Shown: piece after piece, positions 28,648 through 43,630 of the stretch | Position numbering within the stretch: position 1 is the first letter of the stretch | Layout: every line of letters begins with the position of its first letter | Assembly: GCF_000425805.1 (NCBI RefSeq) | Contig: NZ_AUED01000004.1 | Coordinates: 62,001 to 126,000, forward strand | Direction of reading: 5' to 3' | Source: Pseudomonas vranovensis DSM 16006 | GTDB taxonomy: Bacteria > Pseudomonadota > Gammaproteobacteria > Pseudomonadales > Pseudomonadaceae | Length of the DNA: 64,000 bases | Made by a program: the position numbers and the translations under genes | Notes under the pieces: generated by a model | Database searches by the model: none | Seen by the model: the letters and a program-made list of their open reading frames with translations, nothing else | Told to the model about the DNA's origin: nothing

Positions 28648-29523
28648 GTGACTGAAGTTCCAGGGGCTACCCATTCCACTGCTGGCACGCTTTACGTGGT
28701 GGCCACGCCTATTGGCAACCTGGATGACATGAGCGCTCGAGCGCTGAAGGTGCTCGGTGACGTCGCGCTGATTGCCGCCGAGGACACGCGTCACTCCATT
28801 CGCCTGTTGCAGCATTTTGGTATCAATACACCACTGGCAGCCTGCCATGAGCACAACGAGCGCGATGAAGGCAGTCGCTTTCTGACCCGCTTGCTGGCGG
28901 GTGACAACGTTGCGTTGATCTCCGATGCGGGTACGCCGCTGATCTCTGACCCGGGCTACCACCTGGTGCGTCAGGCGCGAGCGGCGGGAATCCAGGTTGT
29001 GCCGGTGCCGGGGGCGTGTGCATTGATTGCGGCGTTGTCGGCGGCGGGCCTGCCATCCGATCGCTTCATTTTTGAGGGGTTTCTGCCGGCCAAGGCAGTA
29101 GGGCGCAAGGCGCGCTTGAGTCAGGTGAAGGAAGAGCCGCGCACACTGATCTTCTATGAGGCACCGCACCGAATTCTGGAATGCTTGCAGGACATGGAAG
29201 AAGTCTTCGGTGCCGAGCGCCCGGCCTTGCTGGCGCGCGAGCTGACCAAGACCTTCGAGACACTCAAAGGATTACCGCTGGGTGAGTTGCGTGCGTTCGT
29301 CGAGGCCGACAGTAACCAGCAGCGTGGCGAGTGCGTGGTGTTGGTGTCTGGTTGGAGTGCGCCGGAAGATGAGCAGGCAGTCAGCAGCGAGGCGATGCGA
29401 GTGCTTGATTTGCTCTTGGCAGAGATGCCACTCAAGCGCGCGGCGGCACTGGCTGCGGAAATTACCGGTGTGCGCAAGAATGTCTTGTACCAGGTTGCGC
29501 TGGAAAAACAGAAAAGCCGCTAG
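28648..29523 (+). CDS. rsmI: 16S rRNA (cytidine-1402-2'-O)-methyltransferase RsmI
   Basis: A 291-residue SPOUT-unlike, tetrapyrrole-methylase-fold enzyme that methylates C1402 of 16S rRNA, acting with RsmH (encoded 1.2 kb downstream), which methylates the base of the same residue. Motifs are [28 protein letters not shown] and [11 protein letters not shown]. The GTG at 28648 is chosen because ACAGG is 8 nt upstream; a GTG three codons earlier is also possible. The 186-nt divergent gap to lpoA has no gene. Confidence 0.92.
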   Translation: MTEVPGATHSTAGTLYVVATPIGNLDDMSARALKVLGDVALIAAEDTRHSIRLLQHFGINTPLAACHEHNERDEGSRFLTRLLAGDNVALISDAGTPLISDPGYHLVRQARAAGIQVVPVPGACALIAALSAAGLPSDRFIFEGFLPAKAVGRKARLSQVKEEPRTLIFYEAPHRILECLQDMEEVFGAERPALLARELTKTFETLKGLPLGELRAFVEADSNQQRGECVVLVSGWSAPEDEQAVSSEAMRVLDLLLAEMPLKRAAALAAEITGVRKNVLYQVALEKQKSR

Positions 29524-29590
29524 TGGCACTGTGATATTAATTGTTTTATCGCTTGTTCTTGGCGGCCTCTACCGTTAACCTTTGCGGCGG

Positions 29591-29952
29591 AGAGTCGATT
29601 GGACAGTCGCTGCCTTCTTTTGTTTCGCAAAAGAGGGGGGAGGAAAGTCCGGGCTCCATAGGGCAGAGTGCCAGGTAATGCCTGGGGGGCGCGAGCCTAC
29701 GGAAAGTGCCACAGAAAACAACCGCCTAAGCACTTCGGTGCCGGTAAGGGTGAAAAGGTGCGGTAAGAGCGCACCGCGCGACTGGTAACAGTTCGTGGCT
29801 AGGTAAACCCCACTCGGAGCAAGACCAAATAGGGTTCCATATGGCGCGGCCCGCGTTGGAACCGGGTAGGTTGCTAAAGGCGTCCAGTGATGGCCGTCGT
29901 AGAGGAATGACTGTCCTCGACAGAACCCGGCTTACAGATCGACTCTCCACCT
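29591..29952 (+). ncRNA. rnpB: RNase P RNA, bacterial type A
   Basis: The ends AGAGTCGATT and GATCGACTCT pair as helix P1. The universal P4 strands are present: GAGGAAAGTCCGGGC near 29640 and ACAGAACCCGGCTTAC near 29920. Internal conserved parts are GGAAAGTGCCACAGAAA, GGGTGAAAAGGTGCGG and TAGAGGAATGACTG. The RNA cuts 5' leaders from tRNA precursors with the RnpA protein. It follows rsmI, as in P. aeruginosa. Exact ends are approximate to a few bases; a CTTTTTCCCC stretch after it may end transcription. Confidence 0.97.
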
Positions 29953-30155
29953 TTTTCCCCTCCTGCTTGAATCGATAGCAGATGCGTCTTCGTAATACCG
30001 AAAAAATCTTACTCTTAATAAATTACTTTAACTTCGGACTCTATCCGTCTGAGTGAGTTTGATTTTTTGCGTCTCAGATTTCTCTGATTTCATCTTTCAT
30101 CTTCCCCTACCGCGCTAAATCTCCGATCTGTAAGGGATTTCCTTATAAGCGTGCC
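29953..30155. other. AT-rich gap between rnpB and the mraZ promoter
   Basis: About 200 nt with no credible reading frame. It is noticeably AT-richer than the flanks, with pyrimidine-rich runs around 30060-30110 (TTTCTCTGATTTCATC). I see no RNA structure that I can name. Confidence 0.6.
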
Positions 30156-30185
30156 TTGACGGTGTGGTAGGCGGATTCCTATAGT
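30156..30185 (+). promoter_or_regulatory. Predicted dcw-cluster promoter
   Basis: TTGACG (30156-30161), 18 nt, TATAGT (30180-30185), just before the three MraZ-type boxes and 75 nt before the mraZ start. This matches the location of the main dcw promoter in other bacteria. Confidence 0.6.
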
Positions 30186-30191
30186 GTGCGC

Positions 30192-30217
30192 AAGTGGCAG
30201 GAAGTGGCATAAAGTGG
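30192..30217 (+). promoter_or_regulatory. MraZ-binding repeats
   Basis: AAGTGG occurs at 30192, 30202 and 30212, exactly 10 nt apart, so the copies share one face of the helix. MraZ proteins bind short GTG/TGG-rich direct repeats of 10-nt period upstream of their own gene. The repeats start right after the -10 box, so bound MraZ would block initiation: autorepression of the cluster. Confidence 0.65.
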
Positions 30218-30259
30218 GTTTTCTGGCACAAAAATGCTAACAAATGGGGAATCGAAGCC

Positions 30260-30715
30260 GTGTTCCGCGGAGCCAACGCTATCAACCTCGACGCAAAGGG
30301 CCGTCTCGCAATGCCGAGCCGGTACCGTGACGAGCTCGATTCGCGTAGTTCCGGGCAGTTGATCGTGACGATTGATGCGGTAGATCCCTGCTTGTGTGTG
30401 TACCCGCTCGATGAGTGGGAACTGATTGAAGCCAAGTTGCGCGCCTTGCCGTCATTGCGTGAAGAGAACCGTCGCCTGCAGCGTTTGCTGATCGGCAATG
30501 CGGTGGATCTGGAGCTTGATGGCAGTGGGCGTTTCCTGGTGCCTCCGCGTTTGCGCGAATACGCCAAGCTCGACAAGAAGGCGATGCTGGTGGGGCAACT
30601 GAACAAATTTCAGCTGTGGGACGAGGATGCCTGGAACGCGGTTTCGGCAGCCGACCTTGCAGCTATCCAACAACCGGGCGCCATGCCTGACGAATTGCGT
30701 GATTTGATCCTGTGA
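30260..30715 (+). CDS. mraZ: Transcriptional regulator MraZ
   Basis: A 151-residue protein with two SpoVT/AbrB-like halves, each with the DxxGR signature ([15 protein letters not shown] and [16 protein letters not shown]). It represses the dcw cluster as a ring-shaped oligomer. The GTG at 30260 is chosen: GGGGA lies 9 nt upstream and the product begins [10 protein letters not shown], the family start. An in-frame upstream extension overlaps the operator and is rejected. The stop overlaps the rsmH start. Confidence 0.94.
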   Translation: MFRGANAINLDAKGRLAMPSRYRDELDSRSSGQLIVTIDAVDPCLCVYPLDEWELIEAKLRALPSLREENRRLQRLLIGNAVDLELDGSGRFLVPPRLREYAKLDKKAMLVGQLNKFQLWDEDAWNAVSAADLAAIQQPGAMPDELRDLIL

Positions 30716-31655
30716 CTATAGATAGCGGCTTTAACCACATCACCGTACTGCTTGACGAAGCCGTCGAGGCTCTCGCCGTACGCGCCGATGGCTGCTATCT
30801 GGATGGCACCTTCGGTCGCGGCGGCCACAGCCGCTTGATCCTCAGCAAGCTCGGTCCGCAAGGACGGCTCCTGGGTTTTGACAAAGATCCTCAAGCGATT
30901 GCCACCGGGCAAGCGCTGGCGGCCGAAGACGGCCGCTTTGTCATTGTGCAGCGCAGTTTTGCCGAGCTGGGTGCCGAAGTGGCCGAGCGCGGTATTGCCG
31001 GCAAGGTCAGCGGCATCCTGCTTGACCTGGGCGTTTCCTCGCCACAGCTTGATGACCCTGAGCGCGGCTTCAGCTTCCTCAATGACGGCCCGCTGGACAT
31101 GCGCATGGATCCTTCGCGCGGTGTCAGCGCTGCCGAATTCATCGCCAATGCGCCGGAAGAAGAAATCGCCCGGGTATTCAAGGAGTACGGTGAGGAGCGT
31201 TTTGCCAAGCGCATGGCCCGTGCCGTGGTGCTGCGCCGTGAGACCGAGCCTTTCACCCGCACCGCAGACCTTGCCGAAGTGCTCAAGGTGGCCAACCCAG
31301 CCTGGGAGAAGGGCAAGAACCCGGCCACCCGTGCGTTCCAGGGCCTGCGCATTCACGTCAACAATGAACTGGGTGATCTGGAAGCCGGTCTTGAAGCAGC
31401 GCTCGAGGCACTTGAAGTCGGCGGCCGCCTGGTCGTGATCAGCTTCCACTCGCTGGAAGACCGCATCGTCAAACTGTTCATGCGCAAGCTGGTCAAGGGT
31501 GAGGCCGATAACCTGCCGCGTAACTTGCCCGTGCAGCACAAGCATTTCGAGCCGAAGATCAAGGTTCACGGCAAGGCGCAGTTCGCCTCCGAGGCCGAGC
31601 TCAAGGCCAATCCACGTTCGCGCAGTGCCGTCATGCGCGTTGCCGAGAAATTGCG

Positions 31656-31659
<4 letters not shown>
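30712..31659 (+). CDS. rsmH: 16S rRNA (cytosine-1402-N4)-methyltransferase RsmH
   Basis: A 315-residue SAM-dependent methyltransferase (formerly MraW). It starts [13 protein letters not shown], has the SAM motif [14 protein letters not shown], and carries [19 protein letters not shown] and [12 protein letters not shown]. The start is a GTG whose last two bases begin the mraZ stop (GTGA overlap). The stop overlaps ftsL, so expression is translationally coupled. Confidence 0.96.
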
Positions 31660-33681
<2,022 letters not shown>

Positions 33682-33682
<1 letters not shown>

Positions 33683-35145
33683 TGACAATGCCTCTGAGCA
33701 AGCTTTTCGCCCAGGCCAGCCGGGATCCGTTGATCCGCGAGCTGACGCTGGACAGCCGCAACATCCGTCCGGGCGACCTGTTCCTGGCGGTACCGGGTGC
33801 GCGCGTCGATGGCCGCGAACATATTGCCGACGCGCTCAAGCGTGGAGCGGCTGCTGTCGCCTATGAAGCCGAAGGCGCCACCGTGTTGCCGATCACTGAA
33901 GCGCCGCTGATCCCGGTCAAGGGCCTGATTGCCCAGCTGTCGGATATCGCCGGGCGGTTTTACGGCGAGCCTAGCCGTCAGCTGAATCTGATTGGCGTCA
34001 CCGGTACCAATGGCAAGACCAGCGTCACCCAACTGGTGGCCCAGGCCCTGGACAAGCTCGGTCAGCACTGCGGCCTGATTGGCACGCTCGGCACCGGCTT
34101 CTATGGCGAGCTGCAAAGTGGCCGCCTGACCACGCCGGACCCGATTGCCGTCCAGGCCACACTCAACGACCTCAAGAAAGGTGGCGCCAAGGCAGTTGCC
34201 ATGGAAGTCTCCTCTCATGCCCTGGATCAAGGCCGGGTTGCAGCGCTGGAGTTTGATATCGCAGTGATGACCAACCTGTCACGCGATCACCTGGATTACC
34301 ACGGCAGCATGCAGGCTTACGAAGACGCCAAGGCGCGGCTGTTCGCCTGGCCAAACCTGCGTTGCCGTGTGGTCAACCTGGATGACGACTTCGGTCGTCG
34401 CCTTGCCGATGCGGATGCCGAATCGCGCTTGATCAGCTACAGCCTAATTGACAGTGCTGCTTCGCTCTACTGCCGCGAAGCGCATTTTGACGATGACGGT
34501 GTTCGCGCCGTGATCGTGACTGCCCAGGGTGAACGCACCTTGCGCAGCCGGCTGCTGGGTCGCTTCAACCTGAGCAACATGCTGGCGGCAGTCGGCACCT
34601 TGCTGGCGCTCGACTACGCGCTGGACGAAATACTCAAGGTCACGCCAACCCTGGAAGGACCTATCGGGCGTATGCAGCGCCTGGGTGGCGGCGGCAAGCC
34701 GCTGGTGGTAGTCGACTATGCCCATACCCCGGATGCGCTGGAGCAGGTCCTCCAGGCGCTGCGTCCGCACGCCAAGGGGCAATTGCTGTGCCTGTTCGGC
34801 TGTGGCGGCGACCGCGATCGCGGCAAGCGCCCATTAATGGCCGAAGTGGCCGAGCGCCTGGCTGACCGCGTGCTGGTCACTGACGACAACCCTCGTACCG
34901 AGGACCCCCAGCGGATCTTTGCCGACATTCGTCCTGGTTTTGCCAAGGCCGATGCTGTCGAGTTCGTTGCCGGTCGCGGCGCAGCCATTGCCCAGCTGAT
35001 TGCCAGCGCCGCTGTCGACGATGTGATCGTCCTGGCGGGCAAGGGGCATGAGGATTACCAGGAAATCAACGGTGAGCGTCACGACTTCTCCGATCTGGTT
35101 GAGGCCGAGAAAGCACTCGCGCTGTGGGAGACGCCCCATGCTTAA
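33682..35145 (+). CDS. murE: UDP-MurNAc-tripeptide ligase MurE
   Basis: A 487-residue Mur ligase that adds meso-diaminopimelate to UDP-MurNAc-L-Ala-D-Glu. The ATP loop is GTNGKT (residues 108-113). The DNPR motif (402-405, TDDNPRTEDP) marks specificity for meso-DAP rather than lysine. The start overlaps the ftsI stop by one base, and the end overlaps murF by 8 nt. Confidence 0.96.
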
Positions 35146-36508
35146 GCCATTGACCCTCAGCCAGTTGACCGCGCCCTTGCAGGGCCGCCTGGTGGGTGGC
35201 GATGCAACCTTTACCGGGGTAAGCATCGACAGCCGCGCAGTCGTTGCCGGGCAACTCTTTGTAGCCCTGGCCGGGCCTCGTTTCGACGGTCATGACTACC
35301 TGAACGACGTACAGGCCAAAGGTGCTGTCGCAGCCTTGGTCGAGCGTGAAGTGCCGGGCAGCGACCTGCCTCAGTTGCTGGTCGCCGATACCCGCTTGGC
35401 CTTGGGCCGGTTGGGTGCCTTGAACCGTGCCGCTTTCGACAAGCCAGTGGCTGCTATCACCGGCTCCAGCGGCAAGACCACCGTCAAGGAAATGCTGGCC
35501 AGCATTCTGCGCACCCGTGGTTCGGTCCTGGCCACTCGTGGCAACTTGAACAATGACCTCGGTGCGCCGCTGACCCTGCTTGAACTCGCCCCGGAGCATA
35601 CTGCCGCGGTCATCGAACTGGGTGCTTCGCGTATTGGCGAAATTGCCTATACCGTCGGGCTGACCAAGCCTCAGGTAGCGTTGATCAACAATGCAGGCAC
35701 GGCTCATGTCGGCGAGTTCGGCGGGCCAGAGAAAATTGTCGAAGCCAAGGGCGAGATCCTCGAAAGTCTGGGCCAGGACGGTGTCGCGGTGTTGAACCTT
35801 GATGACAAGGCTTTCGATACCTGGAAAAAACGCGCCGGCAACCACCGTGTGGTGACGTTCGCATTGACCAATGGCGCCGCAGATTTCCACGCCGGCACTG
35901 TCACCCGTGATGAGCGAGGCTGCCCGGCGTTCGATCTGCGTAGCCCCGTGGGCACAGCGCGGGTCCAGCTCAATTTGCTCGGTACTCATAACGTCAGCAA
36001 TGCCTTGGCCGCCGCCGCTGCCGCACACGCGTTCGGTGTATCGCTGGAGGAAACCGCCGAGGGGCTGAATGCCGTGCAACCGGTCAAGGGCCGCACCGTG
36101 GTGCAGATGGCTGCCAACGGTGTGCGGGTTATCGATGACACCTACAACGCAAACCCCACCTCTATGTGCGCTGCCGTTGATATACTCGCCGGCTTTTCCG
36201 GCCGCACCGTTCTGGTGCTCGGGGATATTGGCGAATTGGGCCAGTGGGCCGAGGAAGGGCATCGGCAGGTAGGCAACTACGCCAAAGACAAGGTTTCGGC
36301 CTTGTATGCCGTGGGGCCGAACATGGCTCACGCGGTCGCAGCGTTCGGTGCCAATGCCCGACATTTCGCTAATCAAGCTGACCTGATCGACGCCGTTTGC
36401 GCCGCCGAGCAGGCCACTAACACCACTATTTTGATCAAGGGTTCGCGCAGCGCTGCGATGGAGAACGTCGTGGCGGCTTTGTGCGGTTCCAGCGGGGAGA
36501 AACATTAA
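35138..36508 (+). CDS. murF: UDP-MurNAc-tripeptide:D-Ala-D-Ala ligase MurF
   Basis: A 456-residue Mur ligase completing the UDP-MurNAc-pentapeptide. The ATP loop is GSSGKT (109-114) and the substrate loop is [11 protein letters not shown]. The ATG at 35138 ([10 protein letters not shown]) lies inside the end of murE and gives the family start; longer in-frame extensions run through murE and are rejected. The stop overlaps the mraY start by one base. Confidence 0.96.
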   Translation: MLKPLTLSQLTAPLQGRLVGGDATFTGVSIDSRAVVAGQLFVALAGPRFDGHDYLNDVQAKGAVAALVEREVPGSDLPQLLVADTRLALGRLGALNRAAFDKPVAAITGSSGKTTVKEMLASILRTRGSVLATRGNLNNDLGAPLTLLELAPEHTAAVIELGASRIGEIAYTVGLTKPQVALINNAGTAHVGEFGGPEKIVEAKGEILESLGQDGVAVLNLDDKAFDTWKKRAGNHRVVTFALTNGAADFHAGTVTRDERGCPAFDLRSPVGTARVQLNLLGTHNVSNALAAAAAAHAFGVSLEETAEGLNAVQPVKGRTVVQMAANGVRVIDDTYNANPTSMCAAVDILAGFSGRTVLVLGDIGELGQWAEEGHRQVGNYAKDKVSALYAVGPNMAHAVAAFGANARHFANQADLIDAVCAAEQATNTTILIKGSRSAAMENVVAALCGSSGEKH

Positions 36509-37590
36509 TGCTGCTGCTGCTGGCTGAGTATCTGCAACAGTTCTACAAAGGCTTCGCGGTCTTTCAGTACCTGTCCCTGCGCGGGATCCTGGGCGTACTG
36601 ACCGCGTTGTCGCTGGCCCTTTGGTTGGGCCCCTGGATGATTCGTACCCTGCAGATTCGCCAGATCGGTCAAGCGGTTCGCAATGACGGCCCGCAATCGC
36701 ACCTGTCCAAATCCGGCACCCCGACCATGGGTGGCGCCCTGATTCTCTCGGCCATCGGTATCAGCACCTTGCTGTGGGCCGACCTGACCAACCGCTATGT
36801 GTGGGTGGTACTGGTCGTCACCTTGCTGTTCGGTGCGATCGGCTGGGTCGATGACTACCGCAAGGTGATCGAGAAGAACTCGCGTGGCCTGCCGAGCCGC
36901 TGGAAGTATTTCTGGCAGTCGGTGTTCGGCCTCGGCGCTGCGGTTTTCCTGTACATGACTGCGCCAAGCAGCGTGGAAACCACCCTGATCGTACCGATGC
37001 TCAAGGATCTCACCATCCCGCTGGGTGCCGGTTTCGTGGTGCTGACCTATTTCGTGATTGTCGGTTCGAGCAATGCGGTCAACCTGACTGACGGCCTCGA
37101 CGGCCTGGCGATCATGCCGACGGTGATGGTGGGCGGCGCTCTGGGCATTTTCTGCTACCTGTCGGGCAACGTGAAATTTGCCGAATACTTGCTGATTCCC
37201 TACGTACCGGGCGCAGGCGAGCTGATTGTGTTCTGCGGCGCGCTGATCGGTGCCGGCCTGGGCTTCCTGTGGTTCAACACCTACCCGGCCCAGGTGTTCA
37301 TGGGCGACGTCGGTGCCCTGGCACTGGGTGCTGCACTGGGCACCATTGCCGTCATCGTTCGCCAGGAAATCGTCCTGTTCATCATGGGCGGTGTGTTCGT
37401 GATGGAGACCCTGTCGGTGGTGATCCAGGTGGCCTCTTTCAAGTTGACCGGCCGTCGAGTGTTCCGCATGGCCCCGATCCACCACCACTTTGAACTCAAG
37501 GGTTGGCCCGAGCCTCGGGTGATCGTCCGCTTCTGGATTATCACCGTGATTCTGGTGCTGATCGGCCTTGCCACCCTGAAACTGAGGTAG
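36508..37590 (+). CDS. mraY: Phospho-MurNAc-pentapeptide transferase MraY
   Basis: A 360-residue inner-membrane enzyme with about ten membrane helices that makes lipid I on undecaprenyl phosphate. The signatures are [19 protein letters not shown] (Mg/catalytic Asp pair), [11 protein letters not shown] and [12 protein letters not shown]. The ATG at 36508 gives the normal MLLLLAEYL start. The gene is 6 nt from murD. Confidence 0.97.
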   Translation: MLLLLAEYLQQFYKGFAVFQYLSLRGILGVLTALSLALWLGPWMIRTLQIRQIGQAVRNDGPQSHLSKSGTPTMGGALILSAIGISTLLWADLTNRYVWVVLVVTLLFGAIGWVDDYRKVIEKNSRGLPSRWKYFWQSVFGLGAAVFLYMTAPSSVETTLIVPMLKDLTIPLGAGFVVLTYFVIVGSSNAVNLTDGLDGLAIMPTVMVGGALGIFCYLSGNVKFAEYLLIPYVPGAGELIVFCGALIGAGLGFLWFNTYPAQVFMGDVGALALGAALGTIAVIVRQEIVLFIMGGVFVMETLSVVIQVASFKLTGRRVFRMAPIHHHFELKGWPEPRVIVRFWIITVILVLIGLATLKLR

Positions 37591-37596
37591 AAACGC

Positions 37597-38943
37597 GTGT
37601 CATTGATCGCTTCTGACCACTTCCGCATCGTTGTCGGCCTCGGCAAGAGCGGCATGTCCCTGGTTCGCTTCCTGGCGAACCGGGGCATTGCCTTTGCGGT
37701 CGCCGACACCCGTGAGGCCCCTCCGGAACTGGAAACCCTGCGCCGTGATTACCCGCAGGTGGAAGTGCGCTGTGGCGAGCTGGATGTCGAATTTCTCTGC
37801 CGTGCCGACGAACTGTATGTGAGCCCCGGCCTGGCCCTGGCCACCCCGGCGCTGCAACAGGCGGCTGCCCGTGGCGTGAAGCTGTCTGGTGATATCGAAC
37901 TGTTCGCGCGCAACGCCAAGGCACCGATCATTGCCATCAGTGGCTCGAATGCGAAAAGCACCGTTACCACCCTGGTAGGCGAGATGGCCGCTGCGGCAGG
38001 CAAACGTGTGGCTGTCGGCGGCAACCTCGGCACCCCGGCACTGGACCTGCTCAGTGACGACGTCGAGTTGTACGTGATGGAGCTGTCCAGCTTCCAGCTG
38101 GAAACCACCGACCAGCTCAATGCTGAAGTGGCTACCGTGCTCAATGTCAGCGAAGACCATATGGACCGCTACAGCGGTCTGCCGGCCTATCACCTGGCCA
38201 AGCACCGAATCTTCCGGGGGGCTCGCCAAGTGGTGGTCAACCGTCAGGACGCCCTCAGCCGTCCGCTGCTGGCCGAAGGCCAACCGGTCTGGACCTTCGG
38301 TCTGAATGCGCCCGACTTCAAGGCCTTCGGCCTGCGTGAAGAACAGGGTGAAAAGTACCTGGCGTTCGAGTTCCAGAACCTGATGCCGGTACGCGAATTG
38401 AAAATCCGCGGTGCACACAACCAGTCCAACGCCCTGGCGGCACTGGCACTTGGGCACGCGGTCGGCCTGCCGATGGATGCCATGCTCTCCAGCCTGCGCA
38501 CCTTCGCCGGCCTTGCCCATCGTTGCCAATGGGTTCGCGAGCGCAACGGCGTGAACTGGTACGACGATTCCAAGGCCACCAACGTCGGTGCAGCCCTGGC
38601 CGCGATCGAAGGCCTGGGTGCCGATATCGACGGCAAACTGGTGCTGATCGCCGGTGGCGATGGCAAAGGCGCCGATTTCAGCGCCCTGCGTGCCCCGGTG
38701 GCGGCACATTGCCGTGCCGTGGTGTTACTGGGGCGCGACGCCGAGCGTCTGGCCGAGGCACTGGGCGACAGCGTGCCGCTGATCCGTGTCGCGACCCTGG
38801 ACGAAGCCGTTCAGCAGTGCGCCGAACAGGCCCAGCCGGGCGACGCGGTGCTGTTGTCGCCAGCCTGTGCCAGCCTCGACATGTTCAAGAACTTTGAAGA
38901 GCGTGGGCGCCTGTTCGCCCAGGCCGTAGGAGGGCTGGCATGA
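37597..38943 (+). CDS. murD: UDP-MurNAc-L-alanine:D-glutamate ligase MurD
   Basis: A 448-residue Mur ligase adding D-glutamate. The phosphate loop reads GSNAKS (residues 116-121), with Ala119 where E. coli MurD has Gly. Other Mur blocks are normal (LGTPALDLL, ELSSFQLE, NVSEDHMDRY, WYDDSKATN). The start is GTG. The end overlaps ftsW by 4 nt. Confidence 0.95.
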   Translation: MSLIASDHFRIVVGLGKSGMSLVRFLANRGIAFAVADTREAPPELETLRRDYPQVEVRCGELDVEFLCRADELYVSPGLALATPALQQAAARGVKLSGDIELFARNAKAPIIAISGSNAKSTVTTLVGEMAAAAGKRVAVGGNLGTPALDLLSDDVELYVMELSSFQLETTDQLNAEVATVLNVSEDHMDRYSGLPAYHLAKHRIFRGARQVVVNRQDALSRPLLAEGQPVWTFGLNAPDFKAFGLREEQGEKYLAFEFQNLMPVRELKIRGAHNQSNALAALALGHAVGLPMDAMLSSLRTFAGLAHRCQWVRERNGVNWYDDSKATNVGAALAAIEGLGADIDGKLVLIAGGDGKGADFSALRAPVAAHCRAVVLLGRDAERLAEALGDSVPLIRVATLDEAVQQCAEQAQPGDAVLLSPACASLDMFKNFEERGRLFAQAVGGLA

Positions 38944-40154
38944 TCTTCGGCATCATCAAGCCCTATCCGTCGCCGCTGATCAGCGGCCGTGGCATCGACC
39001 TCGATTTCGCCATGCTCGCCGGTTGCCTGGCACTGCTGGGCCTTGGCCTGGTGATGATTACTTCGGCCTCCTCGGAAGTGGCTGCGGCGCAGTCGGGTAA
39101 CCCGCTGTATCACATGTTCCGTCACCTGGTGTACGTGGCCATCGGTGTCTTCGCCTGCATCGTCACCATGATGGTGCCGATCGCGACCTGGCAGAAAATG
39201 GGCTTCACCATGCTGGTCGGCGCGTTTGGCCTGCTGGTACTGGTGCTGGTGCCGGGCATCGGTCGCGAAGTGAACGGTTCGATGCGCTGGATCGGCTTCA
39301 GCTTCTTCAACGTGCAGCCCTCGGAGATCGCCAAGGTGTTCGTGGTGATCTACCTCGCTGGCTACCTGGTGCGTCGCCAGCAGGAAGTGCGCGAGAGCTG
39401 GATGGGCTTTTTCAAGCCGTTCATCGTCTTGCTGCCAATGGCTGGCCTGCTGCTGATGGAGCCGGACTTCGGTGCCACGGTCGTGATGATGGGTGCGGCG
39501 GCGGCCATGCTGTTTCTGGGAGGGGTCGGGTTGTTCCGCTTCAGCCTGATGGTGGTGCTGGCAGTGGGGGCGGTGTTCGTCCTGGTCCAGGCCCAGCCCT
39601 ATCGGATGGCGCGCCTGATTACCTTTACCGATCCCTGGTCGGATCAGTTCGGTTCCGGCTATCAATTGACCCAGGCGCTGATTGCCTTCGGTCGTGGCGA
39701 ATGGCTTGGCGTCGGTCTGGGCAACAGTGTGCAGAAGCAGTTCTACCTGCCTGAAGCGCATACCGACTTCGTGTTCTCGGTACTGGCCGAGGAGCTGGGC
39801 GTGATCGGTTCGCTGGTCACCGTGGCGCTGTTCGTGTTCGTCACCGTGCGCGCCTTGTACATCGGCCTGTGGGCCGAGAAAGCCAAGCAGTACTTTGCTG
39901 CCTACATGGCCTTCGGCCTGGCCTTCCTGTGGATCGGCCAGTTCCTGATCAACATCGGCGTAAACGTCGGTCTGCTGCCGACCAAGGGTCTGACCCTGCC
40001 ATTCCTGAGCTACGGGGGCAGTTCGCTGGTGATCTGCTGTGCCTGTGTAGGTTTGCTGCTGCGGATCGAGTGGGAGAGTCGAACCCACCTGGGCAGCGAA
40101 GAGCATGAGTTTGATGAAAGCGATTTTGCCGAGGAGACCAATCATGGCCGCTGA
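38940..40154 (+). CDS. ftsW: Septal peptidoglycan polymerase FtsW
   Basis: A 404-residue SEDS-family glycosyltransferase with ten predicted membrane helices that works with FtsI. Family blocks are GREVNGSMRWI, FSFFNVQPSEIAKVFVVIYL, LLMEPDFGATVVM, and NIGVNVGLLPTKGLTLPFLSYGGSS before the last helices. The overlap with murD and with murG (11 nt) keeps it inside the coupled string. Confidence 0.95.
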   Translation: MIFGIIKPYPSPLISGRGIDLDFAMLAGCLALLGLGLVMITSASSEVAAAQSGNPLYHMFRHLVYVAIGVFACIVTMMVPIATWQKMGFTMLVGAFGLLVLVLVPGIGREVNGSMRWIGFSFFNVQPSEIAKVFVVIYLAGYLVRRQQEVRESWMGFFKPFIVLLPMAGLLLMEPDFGATVVMMGAAAAMLFLGGVGLFRFSLMVVLAVGAVFVLVQAQPYRMARLITFTDPWSDQFGSGYQLTQALIAFGRGEWLGVGLGNSVQKQFYLPEAHTDFVFSVLAEELGVIGSLVTVALFVFVTVRALYIGLWAEKAKQYFAAYMAFGLAFLWIGQFLINIGVNVGLLPTKGLTLPFLSYGGSSLVICCACVGLLLRIEWESRTHLGSEEHEFDESDFAEETNHGR

Positions 40155-41215
40155 CGGCAAGAACGTACTGATCATGGCGGGCGGTACCGGGGGGCACGTG
40201 TTCCCGGCCCTGGCCTGCGCCCGTGAATTCCAGGCGCGCGGCTACAGCGTGCACTGGCTGGGCACCCCCCGCGGCATCGAAAACGAGTTGGTGCCCCAGG
40301 CTGGTCTGCCCCTGCACCTGATCAACGTCACTGGCCTGCGGGGCAAGGGCAAGCTGTCGCTGCTCAAGGCGCCGTTCACCCTGGTCAAGGCCGTACTGCA
40401 GGCCCGTCGCATCATTCGCCAACTCAAGCCGGTCTGTGTGGTCGGTTTTGGTGGTTATGTGACAGGGCCTGGCGGCGTTGCCGCAAGGCTATGCGGTGTG
40501 CCTGTAGTGGTACACGAGCAGAACGCCCGCGCCGGTACCGCCAATCGGCTGCTGGTGCCTTTGGCCGGCCGAGTCTGCGAAGCTTTCCCCGGCACTTTCA
40601 GTGCATCGGACAAACTGCGTACCACCGGCAACCCGGTGCGCAGTGAACTGTTCATGGATACCCCGCGTGAACCACTGGGCACGCGCCAGCCACGCCTGCT
40701 GGTACTGGGCGGAAGCCTGGGCGCGGAACCTTTGAACAAATTGCTGCCCCAAGCCCTGGCCCAAGTGCCTGTGGACATTCGTCCCCAGGTGTTCCACCAG
40801 GCCGGCAAGCAGCACGACCAGATTACCGCCGAGCGCTACCGCGAGGCTGGAGTCGAGGCTCAGGTAGAGCCGTTTATCAAGGACATGGCCCAAGCCTATG
40901 GCTGGGCCGATCTGGTGGTCTGCCGCGCCGGCGCGCTGACCGTCAGTGAGCTGGCTGCGGCCGGCTTGCCATCGATGCTGGTGCCCTTGCCCCATGCCAT
41001 CGACGATCACCAGACCCACAACGCCCATTATCTGGCCCGTGAAGGCGCTGCCTTCCTGATGCCACAAGCGACAACCGGCGCAGCGGAACTCGCTGAACGC
41101 CTGAACGAGGTGCTGATGCAACCGGAAAAACTCACCACCATGGCCGCCACTGCCCGGCGCCTGGCAAAACCTGCGGCCACCCGCACCGTGGTCGATATCT
41201 GTCTGGAGGTGGCCC

Positions 41216-41223
<8 letters not shown>
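40144..41223 (+). CDS. murG: UDP-GlcNAc:lipid I N-acetylglucosaminyltransferase MurG
   Basis: A 359-residue GT-B enzyme making lipid II at the cytoplasmic membrane face. The first glycine loop is [13 protein letters not shown] (residues 12-24), and the UDP-GlcNAc site region is [18 protein letters not shown]. The ATG at 40144 follows GAGGAG at 40132-40137 and starts [11 protein letters not shown]. Upstream in-frame codons overlap ftsW and are not used. Confidence 0.96.
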
Positions 41224-43626
<2,403 letters not shown>

Positions 43627-43630
43627 GCCC

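Noticed and set aside
29582..29950. Short reading frames inside the rnpB region
   Set aside because: The sequence is RNase P RNA with both P4 strands and the P1 pairing; the frames are incidental.
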